This document shows, piece after piece, positions 1-8,228 of a stretch of 64,000 nucleotides of DNA. A model generated the notes under the pieces. The model was not told the origin of the DNA, searched no databases, and worked only from the letters and a program-made list of their open reading frames with translations. Source of the DNA: Acidobacteriota bacterium (GTDB lineage Bacteria > Acidobacteriota > Terriglobia > Terriglobales > Acidobacteriaceae); assembly GCA_021780075.1 (NCBI GenBank), contig JAJXZL010000050.1, positions 35,553-99,552 of the forward strand, read 5' to 3'. The translations under genes and the position numbers were made by a program. Numbering within the stretch: position 1 is the stretch's first letter; every line of letters begins with the position of its first letter.

Positions 1-312
1 GCCTCGAAGCTTACGTTTGACCTTGGCGCGCTGCGCCACCTGGACTTCGAACAGCCCGATTTTGAACGCTTTCCCTGCCTGCGGCTGGCTTATGAGGCGG
101 CGGAAAAGGGCGGGGCACACGCCATTGCGCTGAACGCGGCGGACGAGGTAGCCGTGGAGGCATTCCTCGAACGTAGCATTCCTTTCACGGGAATCCCGCG
201 TACAATTGAAGCAGTACTCGCATCGACGCCCGAGGCGCATCCTGCCACGATTGCGGAGGTGCTCGCGGCGGACCAGTTGGCGCGTCAAATGGCCAGGGCA
301 TTTGTGGCCTGA
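1..312 (+). CDS. dxr: 1-deoxy-D-xylulose 5-phosphate reductoisomerase, C-terminal part
   Basis: The reading frame is open from base 1 and ends at TGA 310-312, giving the last 103 residues. The sequence has the Dxr C-terminal helical domain pattern, including [15 protein letters not shown] followed by [14 protein letters not shown]. Dxr makes 2-C-methyl-D-erythritol 4-phosphate in the MEP isoprenoid pathway, using NADPH in the cytosol. The N-terminal NADPH-binding and catalytic parts lie outside the window. It is followed by rseP in the same direction, a common bacterial arrangement. Confidence 0.93.
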   Translation, partial: ASKLTFDLGALRHLDFEQPDFERFPCLRLAYEAAEKGGAHAIALNAADEVAVEAFLERSIPFTGIPRTIEAVLASTPEAHPATIAEVLAADQLARQMARAFVA

Positions 313-369
313 GTTGGCGTTGAGGCTGCTCGGCGCGGATTGCTTGACCGAGGGTTAGACTGCAGATCT

Positions 370-1710
370 ATGCATGATTTTTTAGTTTCCACCATCGCCT
401 TTATCATCCTGATCGGGATAATGGTTGTGGTTCACGAGTTTGGGCACTTTGCGGTGGCCAAGCTCTGCGGCGTTCGTGTCGAGGCATTCTCCATCGGCTT
501 TGGACCGCGTCTGTTCGGCATCAAGCGCGGCGACACGGATTACAAGGTCTGCCTGCTGCCCCTGGGCGGCTATGTGAAGATGACCGGCGAAAATCCCGGC
601 GAAGTGCAGCCGGTGGAAGACCCTGCTGCATTTTCGTCTCATCCTCGTTGGCAGCGAATCCTGATTGGTCTGGCGGGTCCGGCGGCGAATTTTGTCCTGG
701 CCTTTGCCGCGATGGCAATCTATTTCGGCTGGATCAATGAGGTTCCGGCTCACGATGTGAAGACCACGACCATCGAGTGGGTTGTGCCTGGATCCTCCGC
801 GGCGCAGGCAGGATTCTTGCCCGGCGACGTGATCGGCCGCTTTGACAACCTGGACAATCCCTCCTGGGAACAGGTGTTTTCCACCATTGCGCTGGACCCG
901 AACCAGATCGTTCCCGTGACGGTTGAGCGCGGCGGCAAGACGGTGCAACTGTCGATGCGCGTGCCCAGCAAACTGGATGACGATGATCTGGCGGGCATCC
1001 TGCCGCAGTACCTGTCCGGCCCCATCGGCATTCAGGCCATATCGCCGGGGACTCCGGCTGAACAGGCAGGCTTGCGCGCCGGCGACTCGATTGTTTCGGT
1101 CGATGGCCACCCCTTCCACACGGTCAGCTCGCTGCTGGCTTATATGCAGGCTGGGCAGGGTAAGCCTATTTCGCTGATTGTGTCGCGTGGCGGCGCAACG
1201 CTGGACCCCATCGTGGCCCGGCCCGCGAAACTCGACAATGGCTGGAAGCTCGGTTTCATGGCCGTTCCGCCCCCCATACGCAATGCGCCTATGCCCATGA
1301 ACAAGGCATTGGCCAAATCGGCACAATTCTGTGTGGATAACTCCACGTTGATTGTGCAGATGGTGGAGCGGATTGCGGCCCGCAGGGTTCCCGCCAACCA
1401 ACTTGCAGGTCCCGTGGGCATTGCCCGGATGGCCGGTGATGCGGCGGAGACAAAGAGCTGGTATGCCAAGTTTTATCTGGGTGGGGTGATCAGCCTCAAT
1501 CTGGCCATTCTGAATCTGATGCCGTTTCCGATTCTCGATGGCGGCCTGATTATGCTGCTGCTGATTGAGAGCGCAATGCGCCACGATATCAGCATTAACG
1601 TGAAGGAACGCATCTACCAGGCAGCCTTTGTGGTGCTGATTATGTTTTCCGTTTTCGTCATCTTCAACGACGTGACCAAGCTGCCGATCTTTACCAAATT
1701 GAAGCCCTAG
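370..1710 (+). CDS. rseP: RIP site-2 metalloprotease RseP
   Basis: This is a 446-residue intramembrane zinc protease. An HEFGH (HExxH) motif lies at about residues 22-26 inside the first transmembrane helix. Two PDZ-like segments follow (around PGSSAAQAGFLPGD and SPGTPAEQAGLRAGD), then the distal NLMPFPILDGG motif near residue 390, whose Asp completes the zinc site, and C-terminal membrane helices. RseP enzymes cleave anti-sigma factors and signal-peptide remnants at the inner membrane. The frame also permits a TTG start at 340, but the family normally begins just before the first helix, so ATG 370 is preferred. It lies 57 bp after dxr. Confidence 0.95.
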   Translation: MHDFLVSTIAFIILIGIMVVVHEFGHFAVAKLCGVRVEAFSIGFGPRLFGIKRGDTDYKVCLLPLGGYVKMTGENPGEVQPVEDPAAFSSHPRWQRILIGLAGPAANFVLAFAAMAIYFGWINEVPAHDVKTTTIEWVVPGSSAAQAGFLPGDVIGRFDNLDNPSWEQVFSTIALDPNQIVPVTVERGGKTVQLSMRVPSKLDDDDLAGILPQYLSGPIGIQAISPGTPAEQAGLRAGDSIVSVDGHPFHTVSSLLAYMQAGQGKPISLIVSRGGATLDPIVARPAKLDNGWKLGFMAVPPPIRNAPMPMNKALAKSAQFCVDNSTLIVQMVERIAARRVPANQLAGPVGIARMAGDAAETKSWYAKFYLGGVISLNLAILNLMPFPILDGGLIMLLLIESAMRHDISINVKERIYQAAFVVLIMFSVFVIFNDVTKLPIFTKLKP

Positions 1711-1737
1711 ATCTTCAGCATTAAGAGAGTCTGCCGG

Positions 1738-2166
1738 ATGCCAGTCAACACGTACCAGGTAAGGGTGCGTTACGCCGAAACCGACCAGATGGGCATCGTC
1801 TACTATGCCAACTACCTGGTCTGGTTTGAACTGGGGCGCGTGGAACTGCTGCGCTCCCTGGGCCTTGCGTACAGCCAGCTGGAGAAAGAGCACGAGTGCA
1901 TTCTGCCGGTGGTGGAAGCCACCTGCCGCTATCGTGCTCCCGCGCGCTACGACGATGAGATTCTGATCGAGACGCGACCGGCCATGCTGCGCGGATCCGT
2001 GCTGAAGTTCGCATACCGGATTTTGCGCAAGGCTCCTGAGGGCGAGAAACACCAGCTCTTAGCGGAAGGCGAGACGGTACACGTGGTCTGCGACGACCAA
2101 TTGTGCAAGAAGCCCCTGCCGGAGCACTATGCCGAAGCGTTGCGCGCGTTGATGGTTGAGCCATAA
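1738..2166 (+). CDS. ybgC: YbgC/4HBT-family acyl-CoA thioesterase
   Basis: This 142-residue single hotdog-domain protein has the signature YAETDQMGIVYYANYLVWFE at residues 12-31, with Asp16 as the expected catalytic residue. YbgC-family enzymes hydrolyse short- or medium-chain acyl-CoA or acyl-ACP thioesters and are often linked to the Tol-Pal envelope system. No tol genes are visible here. It starts 27 bp after rseP and is probably cotranscribed with dxr and rseP. The family assignment is firm; the substrate is unknown. Confidence 0.9.
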   Translation: MPVNTYQVRVRYAETDQMGIVYYANYLVWFELGRVELLRSLGLAYSQLEKEHECILPVVEATCRYRAPARYDDEILIETRPAMLRGSVLKFAYRILRKAPEGEKHQLLAEGETVHVVCDDQLCKKPLPEHYAEALRALMVEP

Positions 2167-2181
2167 AAGGCTGCAAGATAG

Positions 2182-2865
2182 TCAGCCAAGCACCACCGCC
2201 ACCGCAAAGCCGTCATGTCCCTTGATCCCGACCGTCTGCAGCACCGTTGCGCGCAGGCTCGGTTCGCTTGCCAGCTTCTCTGTGAAGCGCCTTACGCCCT
2301 GCACGTCGGGGTCGGTGCTGCCTGCCTGAATCACCTTTCCATTGCGCACCACGTTGTCAGCGACGATGACCGTGCCGGGGCGCGCCAGCTTCAGCGCCCA
2401 ATCCAGGTATTCGGGATAGCCTGATTTATCCGCATCAATGAAGATCATGTCGAAGGGCTCGACTCCGGCCGCGAGCAGCGCGGCCAGGCTGTCCATTGCG
2501 CGGCCCACCCGCAGGTCTACCCGCTCCAGCACTCCAGCCTTGCGCAGGTTGGCGCGAGCCACTTTGGCATGGCGCGGGTTCAGTTCCAGTGAGACGACCT
2601 GCCCGCCCTCGGGCAGCGCGCGGGCCAGCCAGATGGTGCTATAGCCGCCGAGAGTGCCGATTTCGAGAATGCGCCGCGCCGCGGCAATGCGTGCCAGGAC
2701 TTCAAGAAATCTGCCCAGCAGCGGGGAGACGTCAATGGCGGGCAGCCCGGCATCCTGATTGTGCTGGAGGGCAGCATCGAGTCCCTCGTCGTGCCGGGCC
2801 AGTTGATCGCTGAAATAGTCATCCACCGCGATCCACTGCCTGGTTCCCGAGCCGCGTGGAGGCAT
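2182..2865 (-). CDS. SAM-dependent O-methyltransferase (caffeoyl-CoA OMT family)
   Basis: This 227-residue class I methyltransferase has the SAM-binding stretch ILEIGTLGGYSTIWLA near residues 66-81. The acidic FIDADKSGYPEY segment and VADNVV correspond to the metal- and substrate-binding positions of the catechol/caffeoyl-CoA O-methyltransferase family. Its ATG directly abuts the stop codon of the upstream polyprenyl synthase (TAAATG), so the two are translationally linked. The pairing suggests methylation of a quinone-like or phenolic product, but the substrate cannot be read from sequence. Confidence 0.87.
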   Translation of the reverse strand: MPPRGSGTRQWIAVDDYFSDQLARHDEGLDAALQHNQDAGLPAIDVSPLLGRFLEVLARIAAARRILEIGTLGGYSTIWLARALPEGGQVVSLELNPRHAKVARANLRKAGVLERVDLRVGRAMDSLAALLAAGVEPFDMIFIDADKSGYPEYLDWALKLARPGTVIVADNVVRNGKVIQAGSTDPDVQGVRRFTEKLASEPSLRATVLQTVGIKGHDGFAVAVVLG

Positions 2866-3855
2866 TTACTTTTCCCGCGCCACCACGAAATCCGGCACCC
2901 AGAGCAGGGCACGCTTGAAGTCGGAGTCAGGGAAGTGGGCAAGAGCCTGACGGCCCTGCTCGGCGTAGCGATCGGCGAGGGCCATGGCGTACTCGACGGA
3001 GCCGTTGCGGACCAGAATTTCCTGAATTTCGCTGCGGCTCACGTGCTCAAAGCTGCGGTCGTCGAGCACCCGCTGAATAGCCTGCCGATCACGGGCAGTG
3101 CCGTGGTCAATGGAGTGGATGACGGCGAGGGTGGCCTTGCCTTCGCGCAGGTCACTGGCAACCGGCTTGCCCAGCACCTCTTCCGTGGCGGTCAGGTCCA
3201 GCACGTCGTCGACAATCTGGAACGCGAGGCCAACGGCGCGGCCGTAGGTAGCCAGGCTATCCTCCTGCGCTTCGCTGGCACCGGCGAGCACCGCACCGAG
3301 CCGCATGGAAACCGAGAACAGGCAGGCTGTTTTGCGGAAGATCAGGTCGTAGTACTCGGCTTCAGAGACGGCTTTGCCCAGTTTTTGAATCTGCAGGAGC
3401 TCGCCTTCGACCATCTGCTGGGTGAGGCCGATGAGCAGCTCAAGCACGCGCAGGTTCTTCTCTTCAAGCGCGACGCGGAAGGCCTGCATGTAGAGCCAGT
3501 CGCCAGCGAGCACACACTTCTCATTGCCCCAGGTGGTGTTGGGCGAAGGACGCCCGCGGCGCATGTCGGCGCCGTCGATGATGTCGTCATGGACGAGGGT
3601 GGCGGTGTGAACCATCTCCACGACCGCACCGAGCCGGACGGCGCCCTGGCCGGAGTAGCCCAGCAGGTGCGCAGCAAGCAGAAGCAGCGAGGGGCGGATG
3701 CGCTTGCCGCCTCCCTCGCGGAGGTACTCGGCAATCTCAGTGATGGTGCTTACGCTGGAGGCGGCATCGCGGCCCAGCTCCTGCTCGATCGCCACGAGAT
3801 CTTCCCGCAGCAGATCGAAAACTTCTCTCGCTGTCGCTATTGCCAAGGTGCTCAA
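2866..3855 (-). CDS. ispB: Trans-polyprenyl diphosphate synthase (IspB-like)
   Basis: This 329-residue all-helical prenyltransferase has the two Asp-rich Mg-pyrophosphate sites. The first is DDIID followed by GADMRRGRPSPN (near residues 94-110) and the second is DDVLD (near 217-221). Such enzymes condense isopentenyl diphosphate to make the polyprenyl tail of quinones. Product length cannot be assigned from sequence alone. The start is TTG 3855, preceded five bases upstream by GGAGACC. It shares an operon with the O-methyltransferase downstream. Confidence 0.9.
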   Translation of the reverse strand: MSTLAIATAREVFDLLREDLVAIEQELGRDAASSVSTITEIAEYLREGGGKRIRPSLLLLAAHLLGYSGQGAVRLGAVVEMVHTATLVHDDIIDGADMRRGRPSPNTTWGNEKCVLAGDWLYMQAFRVALEEKNLRVLELLIGLTQQMVEGELLQIQKLGKAVSEAEYYDLIFRKTACLFSVSMRLGAVLAGASEAQEDSLATYGRAVGLAFQIVDDVLDLTATEEVLGKPVASDLREGKATLAVIHSIDHGTARDRQAIQRVLDDRSFEHVSRSEIQEILVRNGSVEYAMALADRYAEQGRQALAHFPDSDFKRALLWVPDFVVAREK

Positions 3856-3944
3856 TGGTCTCCGCTGCCCGCTCTTTCTGTTCCCTGACGGACTGGATTG
3901 TCCGACGTCCCATCTTGGATGCGCCTGTGCTCTCCAGGCAATCT

Positions 3945-4445
3945 TTAATTTGTGCGGTAGTTCGTAAACTGCAAATCGACGCCCAGATCTTTTCCCCGCA
4001 ACAAAGCGATAATCGCCTGCAGTTCGTCACGATCTTTGCTGGACACTCTCACAGTATCGCCCTGAATGCTGGCTTGCGCCTTCTTTTTTGAGTCCTTGAC
4101 CAGGCGGACAATCTCTTTGGCCTTGTCCGTGGGGATTCCCTGCTGCAGGCTGATCTTCTGGCGAACGCTCTGGCCGGCGGCCGGTTCCAGCTTGCCATAG
4201 GTCAGGTTCTTCAGCGAAACGCCGCGCTTGACAAGCTTCTGGCCAAGGATTTCCTTGACGGCCTCCAGCTTGTACTCGCCCGCCGAGGCAAGTTGAATGG
4301 TTTCATCGCCTTCCAGGGTAATCTCCGAGTGCGAATCCTTCAGGTCAAAGCGCTGGCGAATCTCCTTCAGCGCCTGATCAATGGCGTTGCGGACCTCCTG
4401 GATATCCACTTTGCTGACAATGTCGAATGAATTTTCCTGAGCCAT
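3945..4445 (-). CDS. yajQ: YajQ/DUF520 nucleotide-binding protein
   Basis: This 166-residue protein matches the YajQ family end to end. It has FDIVSKVDIQEVRNAIDQA at the N terminus, repeated ferredoxin-like folds and the RDELQAIIALLRGKDLGVDL C-terminal block. Family members bind nucleotides, and some bind cyclic di-GMP. A good Shine-Dalgarno (GGGGAAGAT) precedes ATG 4445. It lies between tatD and the polyprenyl synthase on the same strand, with short gaps. Its role here is unknown beyond the family. Confidence 0.93.
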   Translation of the reverse strand: MAQENSFDIVSKVDIQEVRNAIDQALKEIRQRFDLKDSHSEITLEGDETIQLASAGEYKLEAVKEILGQKLVKRGVSLKNLTYGKLEPAAGQSVRQKISLQQGIPTDKAKEIVRLVKDSKKKAQASIQGDTVRVSSKDRDELQAIIALLRGKDLGVDLQFTNYRTN

Positions 4446-4484
4446 ATCTTCCCCAATGCGCCGGCCAGGCGGCCGGGCTTCACA

Positions 4485-5315
4485 TTACCAGTTTCCCATG
4501 CCGGGCTGCACATGAAACAGCCGTGCGAAGTTTTTCGTGGTGGCCTCGGCGATTTTCTCTGCATCCTCCCCCAAAAGCCCGGCCAGCGTCTGAGCCGTGC
4601 GGGTGACCCAGGCGGACTCATTGCGTTTGCCGCGATCTGGCACAGGAGCCAGCCAGGGGGCGTCGGTCTCCACCAGCACGCCATCCAGCGGCATGCGGGC
4701 GGCAACATCGCGGAGCGGCTGCGCCTTGGGATAGGTGATATTGCCCGCAAAGGAGACCAGAAAACCAAGGTCAAGCGAGCGCCGCGCCTGCTCCCATCCG
4801 CCGCCGAAGCAGTGCATGATGCCGCCGAGACCGGTGTGCCGCCAATAGGTATCGAGGGTCAGGAAGAGGTGATCCCAGGCGTCCGTTTCTCCGTCTTTGG
4901 GGCGGCAATGGATAAGAATGGGCCGCTTGCGCGCGGCGGCCACTTCAAGCTGGCGGATGAGTCCCGCGCGCTGCACGTCATGCGGGGCGCCCTCGTGGTA
5001 GTAGTCGAGGCCGATTTCGCCGCAGGCGATGACTTCGGGTTCGGCCAGCAGGGCGTCGAGGCGGGTAATGACGGTGTCGTCGATCTCGGGCGTCGTGTGC
5101 GGGTAGACTCCGGCGCTTGCGAAGAGGCGCGGCATGCCGGGCTGGCCGTTGAACTGGCGGCAGAGGTCGAGGGCCTGGTGCATCTCCGAGGGACCTTCGC
5201 CGATGCCGATGGAGAGCACCGCGCCCACGCCTGCGTCAAAAGTGCGGCGGAGCATGGCCTCGCGGTCGTCGGCGTAGCGCGGGCTGTCCAGGTGGGCGTG
5301 GGAGTCGATCAGCAA
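4485..5315 (-). CDS. tatD: TatD-family metal-dependent deoxyribonuclease
   Basis: This 276-residue TIM-barrel hydrolase has the metal ligands expected of TatD: HAHLD at residues 6-10, GEIGLDYY, the mid-barrel ILIHCRPK and the late VETDAPWLAP. TatD enzymes are Mg-dependent 3'-5' DNases linked to DNA repair and turnover. Translation appears to start at TTG 5315 (MLIDSHAH). It is followed closely by yajQ on the same strand. Confidence 0.93.
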   Translation of the reverse strand: MLIDSHAHLDSPRYADDREAMLRRTFDAGVGAVLSIGIGEGPSEMHQALDLCRQFNGQPGMPRLFASAGVYPHTTPEIDDTVITRLDALLAEPEVIACGEIGLDYYHEGAPHDVQRAGLIRQLEVAAARKRPILIHCRPKDGETDAWDHLFLTLDTYWRHTGLGGIMHCFGGGWEQARRSLDLGFLVSFAGNITYPKAQPLRDVAARMPLDGVLVETDAPWLAPVPDRGKRNESAWVTRTAQTLAGLLGEDAEKIAEATTKNFARLFHVQPGMGNW

Positions 5316-5378
5316 TGTTCAACCTCGAACTGGGGATGTCATACTGCACCAATGAGAAGGTCTGAAGTGGAATGCTTG

Positions 5379-5795
5379 CTAACGCCAAACTTCAAGACGC
5401 CTTACGTCTTCCAACTCACCGCTGAACATTCCCATGTGTCCATGCCTGTTCGCTACAAATCGAGCGGTGCAGATCACATACCGGTCGTTAACAGCTTTGA
5501 TTTGGGCCGGAGAGATGTCTTTTGGAAGGTTGATCCAAATAGAGTTCTCATAGATCGCATGTTCGAAGTCATCACTGTGAAAATAGATCGCGTTTCCTTC
5601 GAACTGAAGGTTCAGGTAACCAATTACGCGCACAAGCTTATGGTCATAGGACTGCGGATTCGCGATGAGCTGTACCAAGCTGACTTGCTGCGCTTCGTCC
5701 GGGCCATTGCTCGAATGGTAGCCAGCTTGCTGTGCTAGAGCTGCTGGCATTATGGTGAAAACGGCGCAGAGCAGACCTATCACAAATCGTTGCAT
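5379..5795 (-). CDS. Exported small protein, OB-fold-like, function unknown
   Basis: This 138-residue protein has a clear signal peptide (MQRFVIGLLCAVFTIMPAALA) with cleavage after the ALA. The mature part is mostly beta-strand, with VSLVQLIANPQSYDHKLVRV and an IYFHSDDFEHAIYENSIWI block resembling small exported proteins with an OB-like fold. There are no catalytic motifs or membrane helices. It lies between metG and tatD on the same strand. It is a conserved-looking hypothetical; no role is proposed. Confidence 0.75.
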   Translation of the reverse strand: MQRFVIGLLCAVFTIMPAALAQQAGYHSSNGPDEAQQVSLVQLIANPQSYDHKLVRVIGYLNLQFEGNAIYFHSDDFEHAIYENSIWINLPKDISPAQIKAVNDRYVICTARFVANRHGHMGMFSGELEDVRRLEVWR

Positions 5796-5842
5796 AATTT
5801 AGCCTCCACTTGTCACGAGACCTTAGCTCTTGGCGGTCACGT

Positions 5843-8011
5843 TTACTTCAGCCGCGCGCCGAGCGGGACTTCTTCGAGGAATCCGGCGAGCACGGGTGCT
5901 CCGTCCGGCAGGGAAGCGGCGAGCAGCATGCCGTTGGACTCGAGGCCACGCATCTTGCGCGGGGCGAGATTGGCGACGATGACGATCTTGCGGCCGATGA
6001 GCTTTTCCGGCTCGTAGTATTGCGCGATTCCAGCGAGGATTTGCCGCTTCTCATAGCCGAGGTCGACTTCAAGACGCAGCAGCTTGTCTGCCTTGGGGAT
6101 GCGCTCGGCGACGAGCACCTGCGCGACGCGCAGCTCCACCTTGGCGAAGTCGTCGATTGTGATGTGCTGCGGTGAGGCCCCCTGCGGTGGGACTGACTCT
6201 TGCGCCGCCGGCGCAGCCTGAACAGGTGCGGCGGCAGCGGGCTCGGCGGCTGGTTCCGGTGCGGGTGTGGGCTTGGTCTCTTCCATCGGTCTCTTTTCTG
6301 CCTTCTTCTTCGATTCGGGTACTTGCGGCGTGGCTGGCTGCGCCTTGGGCGTGGGCTGCTCGGGAGCTGCGACGCCACCGGCGGCTTCGATTACAGATTT
6401 GCTGTTCTCTTCTTCGATTTTCACCATGCGCTCGACGGCGTCTTTTTCCGCGCGGGGAAAGAGCGGCGCGGGCTCAAGGAACTTTGTCCCGGGTGTCAAA
6501 CCGCCCCACGCGAGATGCGTAAGAAATCCCTGCTTCGCGGCATCGGCAATCTCGCCCTGCCCCAGTTGCCGCCACACCTTTGCGGCGGACTCGGGGAGGA
6601 TGGGATACGCGAGCGCGGTGATGATGCGAATGGCTTCGGCGGCTGTGGCCAGTACGCGCGCCTGGAGCGCGGTGTGGTCGGCGTCTGAGCGGTCTGCGGG
6701 CTTTTTCCAGGGCGCGTTGGCAGTGAGGTAGCCGTCGGTTTCGGCAACGAGCGACCAGAGGCTCTTAAGCGCATCGGAGAAATTGAGCGCGTCAAACTCT
6801 TTGCTGAATGCGGAGATGGCTGTTTCGGCACTTGCGTGCAGAGTTGCCTCGGCGGGCGTTTGCGTGCCGCACTCCGGCACGACGCCGCCGAAGTACTTGT
6901 GCACCATGTTGACCACGCGGCTGACGAGGTTGCCGTAGCCGTTGGCGAGGTCGCCGTTATAGCGCTGCACGAGCGCATCGAAGCTGAAGTTGCCGTCCTG
7001 GCCGAAGGGAATCTCGCGCAGCAGGAAGTAGCGCAGAGCATCGGCGCCGAGCACCTCATGCACGGTTTCAGCGCGCACGATGTTGCCGCGGGACTTGGAC
7101 ATCTTGCCCTGGTCAAAGAGCAGCCAGCCGTTGGCCTTGACGGAGCGCGGCAGCGGAATGCCCGCGGCCATGAGAAATGCAGGCCAGTAGACGCAGTGGA
7201 AACGGCTGATTTCCTTGCCGATGAGGTGCATGTCCGCGGGCCAGAATTTTGCGAAGCGCGCCTGGTCGGCGGGATCGTCTGATCCATACCCCAGCGCAGT
7301 GATGTAGTTGGCCAGCGCGTCGAGCCAGACGTAGACGACGTGCTTCTCGTCGCCGGGAACCGGGATGCCCCAGGAGAAACTGGTGCGGCTGACGGACAAG
7401 TCCTTCAGTCCGCCGCGCACAAAGGAGATGACCTCGCGGCGCGTGGACTCCGGGCCCATGAAGTCGGGGTTGGCCTCGTAGAACTCCAGGAGTTTGCGCT
7501 CAAAGGCCGAGAGCTTGAAGAAGTAGTTTTCCTCGCTCACCGTTTCAGTAACGCGGCCGCAGTCGGGGCAGGGCGTTCCTGGAGGGCCGTCCACGTAGAG
7601 TTCGTCGAAGACGCAATACTGGCCGGAGTAGGAGCCCTTGTAGATGTAGCCGCGGTCTCGCAGCGTGGCGAAGAGATGCTGCACGCCGCGCTTGTGGCGG
7701 TCTTCCGTGGTGCGGATGAAGTCGTCGTAGGTGAGGTCGAGCCGGTCCCAAAGGCCGCGAAACTCAGCGGCGATGGCGGTGGCGAACTCATGGGGCGTGC
7801 GCCCGGCCAGTTTGGCGGAGCGCTCAATCTTCTGCCCGTGCTCGTCGGTGCCGGTGAGGAACCAGGTGTCAATGCCCAGCGCCCGCTTGCGGCGCGCAAT
7901 GGCGTCGCAGACGATGGTGGAGTAAGCGTGGCCGAGGTGCGGGCGCGCATTTACGTAGTAGATGGGCGTGGTGAGGTAATAGCGCTCAGGGCTGTTGGCA
8001 GAATTGGTCAT
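5843..8011 (-). CDS. metG: Methionyl-tRNA synthetase with C-terminal tRNA-binding domain
   Basis: This 722-residue class I synthetase charges tRNA-Met. The HIGH-type motif is PHLGHAYST, the KMSKS motif is GKMSKSRGN, and a zinc knuckle pair is at CPDC. After the anticodon-binding helical domain comes a roughly 90-residue Pro/Ala/Glu-rich linker. It joins a C-terminal EMAP-like/Trbp111 domain (ITIDDFAKVELRVAQVL onward) that binds tRNA and dimerises. ATG 8011 is chosen because homology begins at MTNSANSPERYYLTTPIYY; an open frame continues to 8140 without family similarity. It is divergent from argS. Confidence 0.95.
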   Translation of the reverse strand: MTNSANSPERYYLTTPIYYVNARPHLGHAYSTIVCDAIARRKRALGIDTWFLTGTDEHGQKIERSAKLAGRTPHEFATAIAAEFRGLWDRLDLTYDDFIRTTEDRHKRGVQHLFATLRDRGYIYKGSYSGQYCVFDELYVDGPPGTPCPDCGRVTETVSEENYFFKLSAFERKLLEFYEANPDFMGPESTRREVISFVRGGLKDLSVSRTSFSWGIPVPGDEKHVVYVWLDALANYITALGYGSDDPADQARFAKFWPADMHLIGKEISRFHCVYWPAFLMAAGIPLPRSVKANGWLLFDQGKMSKSRGNIVRAETVHEVLGADALRYFLLREIPFGQDGNFSFDALVQRYNGDLANGYGNLVSRVVNMVHKYFGGVVPECGTQTPAEATLHASAETAISAFSKEFDALNFSDALKSLWSLVAETDGYLTANAPWKKPADRSDADHTALQARVLATAAEAIRIITALAYPILPESAAKVWRQLGQGEIADAAKQGFLTHLAWGGLTPGTKFLEPAPLFPRAEKDAVERMVKIEEENSKSVIEAAGGVAAPEQPTPKAQPATPQVPESKKKAEKRPMEETKPTPAPEPAAEPAAAAPVQAAPAAQESVPPQGASPQHITIDDFAKVELRVAQVLVAERIPKADKLLRLEVDLGYEKRQILAGIAQYYEPEKLIGRKIVIVANLAPRKMRGLESNGMLLAASLPDGAPVLAGFLEEVPLGARLK

Positions 8012-8160
8012 GACGTGTACGCGCAGGTCGATCGCCCTGTTCCGTAAAGCAGAACGCAAACTGCTGTCACGCTCTATCTTACGGCATCGTCGCGCATGCA
8101 CTTTCAAAAGTTGGCCGGCGCGCGAGATGAGCGCCAACACCTGTCCAGCGCAGGCGGTCT

Positions 8161-8168
8161 GTTAGAAT
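8161..8168 (+). promoter_or_regulatory. Candidate extended -10 promoter of argS
   Basis: TGTTAGAAT (8160-8168) fits the extended -10 form TGnTAnAAT. No good -35 element lies 16-18 bp upstream, as is typical for extended -10 promoters. It sits about 60 bp upstream of the argS start in the metG/argS divergent gap. It is a prediction by eye. Confidence 0.35.
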
Positions 8169-8172
8169 CGCC

Positions 8173-8205
8173 CTTGAAAATCAAGGATTTTACGGCGTTT
8201 TCAAG
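8173..8205 (+). other. Inverted repeat in the argS leader
   Basis: CTTGAAAA (8173-8180) is exactly complementary to TTTTCAAG (8198-8205), with a 17-base loop. It lies between the candidate -10 and the argS start. It could form a leader hairpin or act as a protein-binding site. There is no T-run, so it is not a classical terminator. Confidence 0.4.
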
Positions 8206-8228
8206 AAGCGCCAGCGAGGCTCTGCGAC

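Noticed and set aside
382..2052. Long open frame antisense to rseP and ybgC
   Set aside because: It mirrors two strongly supported genes, has no recognisable domain, and such antisense frames are expected in GC-rich coding DNA. The same applies to frames opposite argS, clpX, the 36-38 kb genes and paoC.
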